Positions 1-9,700 of a DNA stretch of 42,506 nt are shown here, in pieces (positions within the stretch are counted from its first letter, which is position 1; each line of letters starts with the position of its first letter). The DNA is from a virus: the IMG/VR virus record IMGVR_UViG_3300024255_001421, positions 1 to 42,506 of that record. One strand, 5' to 3'. The notes under the pieces are model-generated. The model saw nothing but the letters and a program-made list of their open reading frames with translations. It was not told the DNA's origin and made no database searches. Made by a program: the position numbers and the translations under genes.

Positions 1-2
1 CT

Positions 3-3000
3 ATACAAATTAGTACATGTAGAGCAACAGGACATGACTTCTTAGACATTGGTACAGGGTCATTTAACCAAACAAACTATCCAAACGTTATTTTAGGTTT
101 CCCTGCAAGAGAAGCAGACCAAGCAAACGAAATAAATGAACGTAACAAAGGTAGAGTGTTCTTTGTAAGTACAGACCAAGATGGTTTCTTCCGTGTAGGT
201 AGATTCTTTACAGTTGACCAAGGTACAGGTACAGTTACATTTGCGGCAAGTATTGCATTGTCAGATGTAGACGGTATTGGCTTTAAACGTGGTGTTGTTG
301 TTACTGAGTTTTCAACAGACAGTGCAATGAGTGACAATGCTAATGACACTGTTCCAGTTGAAAGTGCTGTTAGAGGATATGTAAACAGACGTTTAGGTTA
401 TGATCAACAAGGTGTAGAAGTTAGTAATCCATTAGGACCAAGTGTTATTACACAGAATGGTGCTAAAGCATTTACTGGTGATCAAAGCATGGGGCAGAAT
501 AACTTAGTTGATCTTGCTCCAGTTGATTTACTATTAACATCAGGTTCAACCGCTGTAAACAAAGATTATGTAGACAGTAGATCAGAAGGTGTTAAGAAAG
601 CCAAAACACTAAGAGACGTTGAAATTAGTACTGGCGATGCAAATCAAATGTTAGGTTTGACAGGCACGTACTCTTTATACTTAGATGCTAATGCTGGTAA
701 TGCAGGTGCATTTGTACCAGGTAAAGTTCTTACTAATAGTGCCGCAACAAATAACTTTGGTACTGTTACAGGTAAGTATGACTTTTATGATAGCGGTCTT
801 GGTGATGTAGTTGTAGTTTACTTTACTAAAGGTCCAGACATTGCTAGTCTTACAGAATATAATTTAAACATAGGTGCTGGAACTATTAGCGGACTAAAAG
901 CTGGTGCTCCAGATGTTTATTCTAAAGCAAGTGCTGGGTCTGGAACAACAGACGGTCAGTCAAAGTATATTAACGGACCATTCCAAGAAATTATTAACAT
1001 TGGTGAAGAGCCATTCAATACAGGTACACCTGTAAGTGACATTAGTTTTACAACAAGACGTTTAGTTAATGACGATGATCCGAGTAATGTATCACTGCCA
1101 GATAGACCAACAGCATACTTTGATATGCAGATTAACGATGAAGTTATTATTAACGATGATGTGAATCCAACAGCGGCTATTGTACAAAGCAAATTGAACA
1201 TGAAAGAAGCAGATACTTTTGTAACTGCCGCAGGTGATCAAATTGTAATTTCAGCACAAGAAGTTGTACAAGGATTTACATATGAAGTTGTCCTACAAGG
1301 CACTACAAACTTTGGAGCATTAGGTGCTGGCGCTAGTACACCAGGCACAGTATTTACAGCAACCGCAAGCAATCCAAACATTACTGGTGGCGGTACTGTT
1401 AAAAGAATACAAAGCAACATTGTTGTTAAAGAACTAGTAAACACTGACACTTATACAACTAACCAAGCAAAACTAGGTTTGTCAGCATTTGATGGTGCTA
1501 ACTTTAAAGTTACTAGGGGACACGTTGGACTCAAAGACAACGGTATACCTAAATCAAAACTAGAGCAAATTGCTGCAGACACTGTACTAGGTAACTCAAC
1601 AAGTGCAGAAGCAAACGTTGCAGAAGTTGCATTTACTACAGTAGTTGACGAAGGTCAAGGTATACAACACACTGACTTTGCAACAACACAAGCAACAGGT
1701 GTAATGACTAGAACACTTGAAACAGCAGGCTCTGAAACTTACCTAGTAGTTAATGCTACTACAACTGGTGAAGCTAGTAGTTTTGTAAAAACTAATGGCG
1801 CAGGTGTAATTGATGCACAGGGCTATGCTCTAAACAACAACAGTGTGCTAACACAAATTGGCGCAGGAGCATCTGGTGTACTTACAATTACTTCTATACA
1901 GGGTGGTAAGAGTATACAAGCAACAGGTGGTGACTCAACTACTTCAGCATATACAACTATATTTGGTAACCTAAACGTAGGTGACCTTAAAGATCCAGAC
2001 GGCACTGACCCAGACAGTGATCCAGATATATTTGATCAAAGTGAGTTACATGCGGCGGCTGATGCGGCGTCAATAACAGCGGGCAATGCACCAGCTGGAA
2101 CAGTAACACCATTTGCGGCTTCACAATGGATGTACACAAACTTTATTGAAGCCCAAAACGAAAAAGGTGGTACATCAGCAGGTATTGCAATTGGTGCGTA
2201 CAGTGGTAAAACAGAAGCTGGTAAAGTTGCTATAGTTGTGTCAAACGGAACTACACAAAAGGCTATTACTTTTGGTATGTTTGATTCAACTGGTGATAAT
2301 ACTGAGGACACACTTGCAATTACACCAGATGATGACAATACTACTGATATTGGTGGAACAAACTTAAGATTTAAAACTGGTTATTTTGAAAACATGAATG
2401 TTGCTGCAAGTGTAACATCAGCAGGTATTACAGCAGGTAATATTAAAGTAGGTGAAACTAGTGATAATGAAATTGACACTACATCAGGTAATTTAACTAT
2501 TGATTCAGAAGGTGGTACTGTTACTATTGATGATATACTAAGTGTATCAGGTACTGCATCTTTTAGTAGTACACTAACTGTAACATCAACAACAACACTC
2601 AACGGTGATGTTAACTTAGGTAATGCCACTGGTGATGATATTAAGATAAACGGTAAAGTTAATACAGATATTATTCCAAAAGGTGCTACACATGATTTAG
2701 GTGATGGTACAAATACTTTTGCTAAAACATTTACAAGAGAACTAACAACAGGAGCTTCAGGAACAACAGGTACTATTACAGGTGACTGGAGTCTGTCAAG
2801 TGGTTCTAAATTACAATCAACCTACGCTGACTTGGCTGAAATGTATTCAGCGGACACAGAGTATGAAGTTGGTACTGTATTAGTGTTTGGCGGTGATGCA
2901 GAAGTTACTACAACTGACGCTAAAGGCGATCATAGAGTTGCTGGTGTTGTAAGTGCTGAGCCAGCGTTTGTTATGAATCAAGACTGTCCAGGCATTGCAA

Positions 3001-3200
3001 CATGTATTGCATTACAAGGTCGAGTTCCTGTTAAAGTAATTGGTAAAGTACAAAAAGGCGATATGCTTGTTTCAAGTGCTATACCGGGGTATGCTATTGT
3101 TAATAACACACCAAGTGTTGGTACTGTTATTGGTAAGGCAGTTGGTACTAAAGAAGATGATGCCAAAGGTATTGTTGAAGTAGTAGTGGGCAGAGTATAA
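3..3200 (+). CDS. Virion tail-fibre-like structural protein, 5' truncated
   Basis: The reading frame is open from base 3 of the window, so the gene begins upstream; the GTG at 156 is only an internal valine. About 1065 residues are visible. The body is rich in Ser, Thr, Gly, Asn and Val with irregular beta-type repeats, as in phage fibres. The last ~125 residues begin with STYADLAEMYSADTEYEVGT (near 2818-2875) and continue with Gly/Val-rich strands. That DLAE-type C-terminal module is common in fibre or appendage proteins of marine T4-like phages and resembles the region around the peptidase-G2-type domain; whether it self-cleaves cannot be told from sequence. The stop overlaps the next ATG (TAATG). 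Virion role is likely; the exact position on the particle is unknown. Confidence 0.8.
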   Translation: MQISTCRATGHDFLDIGTGSFNQTNYPNVILGFPAREADQANEINERNKGRVFFVSTDQDGFFRVGRFFTVDQGTGTVTFAASIALSDVDGIGFKRGVVVTEFSTDSAMSDNANDTVPVESAVRGYVNRRLGYDQQGVEVSNPLGPSVITQNGAKAFTGDQSMGQNNLVDLAPVDLLLTSGSTAVNKDYVDSRSEGVKKAKTLRDVEISTGDANQMLGLTGTYSLYLDANAGNAGAFVPGKVLTNSAATNNFGTVTGKYDFYDSGLGDVVVVYFTKGPDIASLTEYNLNIGAGTISGLKAGAPDVYSKASAGSGTTDGQSKYINGPFQEIINIGEEPFNTGTPVSDISFTTRRLVNDDDPSNVSLPDRPTAYFDMQINDEVIINDDVNPTAAIVQSKLNMKEADTFVTAAGDQIVISAQEVVQGFTYEVVLQGTTNFGALGAGASTPGTVFTATASNPNITGGGTVKRIQSNIVVKELVNTDTYTTNQAKLGLSAFDGANFKVTRGHVGLKDNGIPKSKLEQIAADTVLGNSTSAEANVAEVAFTTVVDEGQGIQHTDFATTQATGVMTRTLETAGSETYLVVNATTTGEASSFVKTNGAGVIDAQGYALNNNSVLTQIGAGASGVLTITSIQGGKSIQATGGDSTTSAYTTIFGNLNVGDLKDPDGTDPDSDPDIFDQSELHAAADAASITAGNAPAGTVTPFAASQWMYTNFIEAQNEKGGTSAGIAIGAYSGKTEAGKVAIVVSNGTTQKAITFGMFDSTGDNTEDTLAITPDDDNTTDIGGTNLRFKTGYFENMNVAASVTSAGITAGNIKVGETSDNEIDTTSGNLTIDSEGGTVTIDDILSVSGTASFSSTLTVTSTTTLNGDVNLGNATGDDIKINGKVNTDIIPKGATHDLGDGTNTFAKTFTRELTTGASGTTGTITGDWSLSSGSKLQSTYADLAEMYSADTEYEVGTVLVFGGDAEVTTTDAKGDHRVAGVVSAEPAFVMNQDCPGIATCIALQGRVPVKVIGKVQKGDMLVSSAIPGYAIVNNTPSVGTVIGKAVGTKEDDAKGIVEVVVGRV

Positions 3201-3355
3201 TGGCCGAAAGTAAAAGCACAAAAGGTAAAAGTTCTACAGATGAAAATGGAAAACGATTAACAGTAGTCGCCAATCGTGGACCAAGGTTACAAGTAAAAAT
3301 CAACGGTGATCCAAAAGATACAGCCGCTGAAGCACTTAAAAAAATTAGGCGATAA
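3200..3355 (+). CDS. Small basic hypothetical protein (51 aa)
   Basis: ATG overlaps the TAA stop of the upstream fibre gene by one base (TAATG), which points to translational coupling. The product begins MAESKSTKGKSSTDENGKRL and ends AAEALKKIRR. It is highly charged, with a Lys/Ser-rich, probably disordered start and a short central beta-like stretch (LQVKINGD). No family was recognised. Its stop lies on the GATAAATA late-promoter box of the next gene. A small accessory virion or assembly factor is possible but unsupported. Confidence 0.6.
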   Translation: MAESKSTKGKSSTDENGKRLTVVANRGPRLQVKINGDPKDTAAEALKKIRR

Positions 3356-3358
3356 ATA
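3351..3358 (+). promoter_or_regulatory. T4-type late promoter box GATAAATA
   Basis: GATAAATA lies 19 bases before the ATG at 3378 and is followed by an AGGA Shine-Dalgarno. T4 late promoters use TATAAATA, read by a gp55-type sigma factor, and T4-like cyanophages use NATAAATA. It probably drives the co-directional fibre genes from 3378 to 18304, which have 1-3-base gaps or overlaps and no further box at their starts. Confidence 0.75.
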
Positions 3359-3377
3359 TAGTAAATAGGATGACATA

Positions 3378-6300
3378 ATGGCCAACAGATTTCCACTAGT
3401 AGTAGACACAACAGCAGGTAACCAGTTTAGAGAATTACCAGATGGTGATAATCTACTACTTACAAACAGTAGCATTGTAAATGCTCTTGATATACAAGCA
3501 TTAGGAACAGTTACAGCATCGCAACTGGTCGTCAGCGGCACTGTATTTAGAAATGACTACAACGACTTACAGAATAAACCTACTATTCCAACTTCGATAT
3601 TACAGTTAGGAATAGGTGACGGTACAAACGGTCAGTTTCTAACAACAAACGGTGCTGGCACAATAAGTTTTCAAAACATTCCTTCACAAGATCCTACACT
3701 AGGTGGTGAATTATCCGGAACAGCAAGTAATGCTACAATTAATGCAAACTCAATTGGTATTGCACATTTAGATGTAGATGACGGAACTATTGGTCAAGTT
3801 CTTGCTACAGACGGTTCAGGTAACTTACAGTTTATTGATATGACAGGTGGCGGCGGAGGTGGAGGCGGTGCTTCTAACTTCTTAGAGCTATCAGGGCAAA
3901 TTGGATTATCACAAATTGATGACGACTTTATTACTCCAGTAAAACTTAAAGACAACAGTCAAGTACCTACAGCAGGACAATACTTAACTGTATCCGCAGG
4001 CGGTGACTTTGAATATTTAGACATTCCTACAACTAACCCACAATGGAACGATGTACAAAACAAGCCAAACATTCCTGCAACACTTACTGATTTAGGTATA
4101 GTTGAAGGTAGCGATGGCGATATTCTAAAAACAGACGGTGCAGGTAATTATACATTTACAGCATTTGGTAGTATTGAAAACATAGAATTTAGTGGTACAA
4201 CAATTAGAACTGTACCAGACAATAGCAATTTAAGTATTGATCCTAAAGGCAATGGCTATCTTAGTATAGTAGGCACTAACGCTGTTGTACTACCAGTAGG
4301 TGATACTTCACAAAGAACTCCAAACGTTGCAGGTGCTATGCGTTTGAACAGCCAACTAGGAATATTTGAAGGTTACGATGGTAGTAACTGGAACGGTTTA
4401 GGCGGTGTAAGATCAGTAGACGGACTAACATATGTTAGTGCTGAAACAACACCAGGCGCAAGTGACGATACAATTACTTTTGTTACTAATGGGCAAACAA
4501 GTGCAACACTTACAGAAACTAAACTAGAATTAAATCAAGCTGTTGGTGTAAAAATTAAAAGTACACAATCTGCTGTAGATTTTGAAACAGGCGCATTAAG
4601 TGTAGACGGCGGTGTAAGCATCAAAGGTAACTTAATTGTTAGTGGTGCTGTTACTGTAAACGAAGAATTTAACACAAGTGTTAAAGTTGATGGTACAACA
4701 TTAAGTGCTACACAAACAAATCAGTTTTCAATAGCACCAGCAGAAATAAACTTCTTTAACACCTCAATGAAAGTAAGAATATTTGGCGCAAGTGCTGACA
4801 ATATTGATCAAGATCAAACAAACTTAGGTGTACAAGTAAGCAGAGTAGGATTTGGTACACCAGATGGAAGCGGCAATGAAGTTACATTTAGTTATCGTGT
4901 TGCACAAATGGATCAAGTTTCAGGTAAGATTAGTGCTGTTACAGCGGCGGCTGATATTACTATAGAGCCAGAAGAAATTACAGATTTTAACAATAATAAA
5001 AACATACAAGTAGTAGTAAGCAGAGCATCAAGTTCACATAACGTATTAATATATAGAAAAGTTGGTGCTGAAGTTGATTACACATTACACAGTGTTTTAG
5101 GACCAAAAGAACTTGGTGTATCTTTAAGCAACATTGTATTCACTGACTACTATGACTTTGATGTTACTCCTTGGAGCAAAAGAACTAATCAAGGATTATT
5201 TAATGCAAATAGCGGACTAGTACATGTTCCATTAGTAGCGCCAGGCAGTCCAAAATTAGGTTGGGTTGATACTGAAATTACAAATGTCAATTCTGAAACA
5301 AATACACTTACAGTAGCAAATCAATATTATGCAACAACAAGTACAATTGAAGTTGTTGTCGACGATACTGTAGCTGTACAAACAGCAATTGATGCGGCTA
5401 AAGCACAAAACAGAAACAGCCTAAGTTTAGAAAACAGAACTTACTTTATTAAAAGACTAGAACTACCATCTGGATTTACATTAAAGGGTAGCGGTGACCA
5501 AACAAGAATTATCAAACAGTATTGGTCAACAGAACAAGCAATTGGCGACAATGCTATTGTAAGACCTAAGTCAGGATACGCAAGTTACAGTAACATTACA
5601 ATTAGAGATTTACGTATAGACGGTAACGCACAGAATCAATACTTAGCAAGTGATACAACTAATGACTATTTAAACTATGCTGTATATTTGTATGGTAACG
5701 ATTTGTTATTTGAAAATATAGAATTAGATAATGTTGTAGGTGGCGGTATTTACGCATATGATTCAAGTATTACACAGAACCTTACTGTACTAAACAGTGA
5801 AATTACAGGCGGTGGATTAACTTACAGTTTTGACTGGTTTCCATTGTTTGCTGATGAATGTAGATCAGTTAAAATTGCTCACAACACATTTAGAGATTTT
5901 CCAGGGCCAGTACGTATTAGTGCTGTACAAAAAGGTATAGTATCTCCAAACATTGTTGATAACTGTGGTGAAGGTATTTTTGCATATGGTGCAACAAAGA
6001 TTGTACTAACACCAAACGTACTACTAGGACCTGCAGGTGAGTTTATTGCTAATCCAGATGTGTTGAATTCAGAATACGATAGTGTAAACATACTACTTGA
6101 AAGCGGCGTTGACTTTAATAGTCCACAGTACGTATACCAAGAAAATGGTGCGTTCTTTGACTTTACAGCAAACCAAGGACGTTTAACTGGTATAATTAAC
6201 GAGCTTACTAAAACAAACAATGTTGAAGAATTAAGCACAGATTATTCAGAAACACTAGGTGGTGATGACTACATTGCATTTACAAATGGCGGCGATGCTA

Positions 6301-6722
6301 ATGGTGCGTTTGCATTCCGTATTGTAACATCAAGAGTTAGTGACTTACTTAGTAGAGCAAGTTATACACAACTAGTAAATGCTAATGCAAATTCGCAAGG
6401 ACTAGTTTATAGAATTGTGGCAACAGAATATGTTCCACAAAAAACAATACAAGGAAACGGTAATCAGTTAGCAGGTAGTCATTATGAAGTACCTCTTACT
6501 GACGTAAGCGGACTAAACTTAGAGGATGTAGTAAGGTTAGTCGGACACAGTACAACTCCACCCACAGGCGGAGTTGATGGAACGATAAAAACAATAAATA
6601 CGATAAGCAATACTATTGGTATTGATTTTGGAAGTGCATTTGGTGATATTACTGTAGTAGGTAATGGTGGTCAACTAGCACTACAAAACAATTTCGTAGT
6701 AGCCAAAGGGAAAATTAACTAA
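3378..6722 (+). CDS. Tail fibre protein with beta-helix domain (1114 aa)
   Basis: First gene after the late box at 3351. The N-terminal third has two copies of a DLQNKPTIP/DVQNKPNIP motif (residues ~61 and ~222), each followed by a LGI-GDG-TNG type strand repeat, a pattern common in long phage fibres. A run of glycines at ~157-164 is a probable flexible hinge. Residues ~660-890 look like a right-handed parallel beta-helix of the pectate-lyase/tailspike kind: AVQTAIDAA, then TLKGSGDQTRI, then stacked short strands (ITIRDLRIDGNA, LLFENIELDNV, LTVLNSEITGG). Such folds in tailspikes bind or cleave surface glycans; no catalytic residues are assigned here. The stop overlaps the next start (TAATG). 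Structural role confident, enzymatic role open. Confidence 0.8.
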   Translation: MANRFPLVVDTTAGNQFRELPDGDNLLLTNSSIVNALDIQALGTVTASQLVVSGTVFRNDYNDLQNKPTIPTSILQLGIGDGTNGQFLTTNGAGTISFQNIPSQDPTLGGELSGTASNATINANSIGIAHLDVDDGTIGQVLATDGSGNLQFIDMTGGGGGGGGASNFLELSGQIGLSQIDDDFITPVKLKDNSQVPTAGQYLTVSAGGDFEYLDIPTTNPQWNDVQNKPNIPATLTDLGIVEGSDGDILKTDGAGNYTFTAFGSIENIEFSGTTIRTVPDNSNLSIDPKGNGYLSIVGTNAVVLPVGDTSQRTPNVAGAMRLNSQLGIFEGYDGSNWNGLGGVRSVDGLTYVSAETTPGASDDTITFVTNGQTSATLTETKLELNQAVGVKIKSTQSAVDFETGALSVDGGVSIKGNLIVSGAVTVNEEFNTSVKVDGTTLSATQTNQFSIAPAEINFFNTSMKVRIFGASADNIDQDQTNLGVQVSRVGFGTPDGSGNEVTFSYRVAQMDQVSGKISAVTAAADITIEPEEITDFNNNKNIQVVVSRASSSHNVLIYRKVGAEVDYTLHSVLGPKELGVSLSNIVFTDYYDFDVTPWSKRTNQGLFNANSGLVHVPLVAPGSPKLGWVDTEITNVNSETNTLTVANQYYATTSTIEVVVDDTVAVQTAIDAAKAQNRNSLSLENRTYFIKRLELPSGFTLKGSGDQTRIIKQYWSTEQAIGDNAIVRPKSGYASYSNITIRDLRIDGNAQNQYLASDTTNDYLNYAVYLYGNDLLFENIELDNVVGGGIYAYDSSITQNLTVLNSEITGGGLTYSFDWFPLFADECRSVKIAHNTFRDFPGPVRISAVQKGIVSPNIVDNCGEGIFAYGATKIVLTPNVLLGPAGEFIANPDVLNSEYDSVNILLESGVDFNSPQYVYQENGAFFDFTANQGRLTGIINELTKTNNVEELSTDYSETLGGDDYIAFTNGGDANGAFAFRIVTSRVSDLLSRASYTQLVNANANSQGLVYRIVATEYVPQKTIQGNGNQLAGSHYEVPLTDVSGLNLEDVVRLVGHSTTPPTGGVDGTIKTINTISNTIGIDFGSAFGDITVVGNGGQLALQNNFVVAKGKIN

Positions 6723-9700
6723 TGTCAAGTTTAAACAATATTAACAACAACGCTTCGGTTGTAAACGTAGGTAGAACTACTCCAGTTACACCCGGCGCAC
6801 AACCTGCATCAAACAGTATTCCTGTTGTAGTTGCTACAGACCAAACAGCGATACCAGTCGTTGAACAAAACAAAATACAATCAGAAGTTGCACTTTCACT
6901 ACTAGGTATACCTAGATCAGAAGTTGCACTAGGTATATTTGCTGACGTTAACACATACGATGTTAACCCAAGTGAGTGGTCCAGTGTTCCAGAAGATTAT
7001 TCCGAAGTTGGAAGTTCAGCAACACAGTACTCAGGTGTTGGAGGTCCGCAAGCATGGGGTATTTTACACTTACCTGAAGAGTCAGGTGCACAAGTTACAG
7101 CACCAGCAGACGAAACAGCAGTACTTACAAGTAAGAGATTTTTTAGATATCAACCAGGACGTGTTTCAGCAGCTACATTTGGTATTAAGAGTTCGTTTGC
7201 TTCAGGCAACGTAGTAGGTGCAGGACAAAGAGCTGCAACAAGAAACCCAGATGTTAAAAAGTATGGTATCTTTGATAAATTTGACGGATACTATTGGGAA
7301 ACAAGAGACACAGGACAAGGCGATCAGTTTGCTGTTGTAAGACGTACACAATCTATTATCAGAAAGAACCCTTTGCAATTTGGTAATAGTGCAGGACAGC
7401 AATTAGAAGATCACGCACTAGGTGGTAAAGCACCATCTATTGCTGAAAGTAAATTTAACCAGTATCCTACAGCAACAAAATACTTGACAGAAAACAAATT
7501 TGATTTAATTGATAAGAGTGTAATTAGTAACACAGCAGTTAAATGTCAAAGAGACTTAGGTTACTTCTTAGAATCTGTTGGTACAGATATTACACTAGGT
7601 ACAAACTATGGTTCAACATTCCAAGGTTTAGCAGAGTCTAACTCAAACGAATATCCGTTACCAGTAAGTGTTACTACAGCAATTGATAATTCAGAAATAC
7701 AAGTTAAAGCACTAGCAGGTGTAGATGCTACAGCAGACGCACTTGTTGACACATGGTACAACAATTTAAGAGCTGTTGCTGTTGACGCAGGTACAAGAGT
7801 TGATTATGCAAGTGCAACGCAAGCAGAGCAAATTGCTTTCCTAAAGGCTGTTACATTTACAAATCCAACTAGTGGCGGTTCAGCAAGTAGAGAAGCTGTT
7901 AAAGACCAACTAGTTGCAAACAGAGATTTTATTGCGGCAGAGATTAATGCATGGGTAACAGATAACTATCCAAGTGCAAGTCATAACACAAACAAATGTA
8001 CACGTGATGTATTGTTTGTTCTAAACGCTGTAGCATACGATGTACTATATGGCGGAAACAGTGCTACATATGACGCAGGTAGGTTCTTCTTTTACGATGG
8101 TTTTAGTAAGAGTGATCAAACAGCAGACTACATTACACAAACAGTAGCGGCATACGGACGTTTAGTTGCAATTATTGATGACATTGTTAAAAACGTAACT
8201 ATTACTAAAACAACTGGTAACAGTGAAACACAAAGCACAGGCAACGGTGTAGCGGCACAAGCAGAAGCTGATGCGGCTGTAGCGTTTGCAACAATTATTA
8301 GAGATGTTATTGACGAAGGCGATATACTATTAAGTTTACCAGTAACAAGAACATTGCCAGATACATCATGGGGTGCAGCTTCAGCTACAGCGGCACAGAC
8401 TGCTATTACAGCAGCTACAAAAACTATTGTAGAAACAGTAGCACCTGTAACATTTACAGGCGATGATTTAAAATGTAAGAGAGATTTAGAATTTGCACTA
8501 GATGCTTATATCAACGATTTACGTTGGGGCGGCAACGGTCACATTATAGCAAATGCGGCAACTTACGACACAGCAATACTAACAGATGCAGAGCGTGAGG
8601 GCGAAACACATTACTTCTTTAGAAATAAGTTACGTGAAACACTAGCAAGCATTAACGAAACAGGCGCCAGAACAAAAATAGGCGACCTTGCTAAGTTTCA
8701 AATACAAGCGGTTACAGCAAACGGTGCTACACCATATCCGGCACAGCCAGGACCAGATGGAACTACAGGAGCAATTACAGATGCACAGATTGCTTCTGCA
8801 ACATACGGGCAACGTAGTAAAGTAGAAACAATCTTTAGTGTGTACGCATTGTATTACGGTTACCTAATAAGTCAAAGTTTAAATTATGATGCAGTAACAG
8901 AATTGCCAGAGGGTGCTGTTGAAGCAGACTTTGAAAGAGTACTTAAATTTAAATGTATTAGAGACGTTAAGTATGTAATGAATGGTTACGGCAGTGACTT
9001 ACAGTATGGCGGCAACGCAGCTACAACATACAACGCATTTAAATACTACAGCGACGGCGCATTAAAAGTTTACTCACAAACAAGTGGAGGAGTTGTTGCA
9101 GAGATTGCTAGACACCAATTCTTAAAAGACCTGCTTACATCAAATAGTTTAGTTAATGTTGAAAGAACAGATTCACAAGTTGTACAAATTAAGAGTTTAA
9201 CAACAAGGTTTGCTTTAACATCAACACAAAGAAATAAACTAATTACACTAACAGATACAATTATTAATAACTTTACAACTGAATACAATGGGTCTGTTGA
9301 TTACGGATCAGCAGGACAGTTTGGTGACTTAGTAATTTTACGTGATGGGTTAATTATGGTACATGCAGGTGTATACGATCCTACACTACTTAAGAAGCGT
9401 GTTAAAACACCAGCACAAATTGACACAACAAATAACACATTGACACTTGCAGAAGGAAGTGTTATAATAGGACAGTATGTAAACTACTATGGTGATTGTC
9501 CAGAACTTACAGATGGTAAAACATACTTTGTAAGTGAAGTACAAGGTCCTAAGGGTAATACAATTACACTAATGGATCCTGCGGTTGCTGACTTTGATCA
9601 GTTTGATGTAACACCAAGTAACAACACACCAATTACACTTACAGGTGCAGGAACTAATCACTTTATTGAAACACCAGTACCGTTTATTCATCCACTAGAA

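Noticed and set aside
6593-6600. AATAAATA before the 1579-aa gene
   Set aside because: It is 122 bases upstream, inside the previous gene, and the start there is coupled by TAATG; not needed as a promoter.
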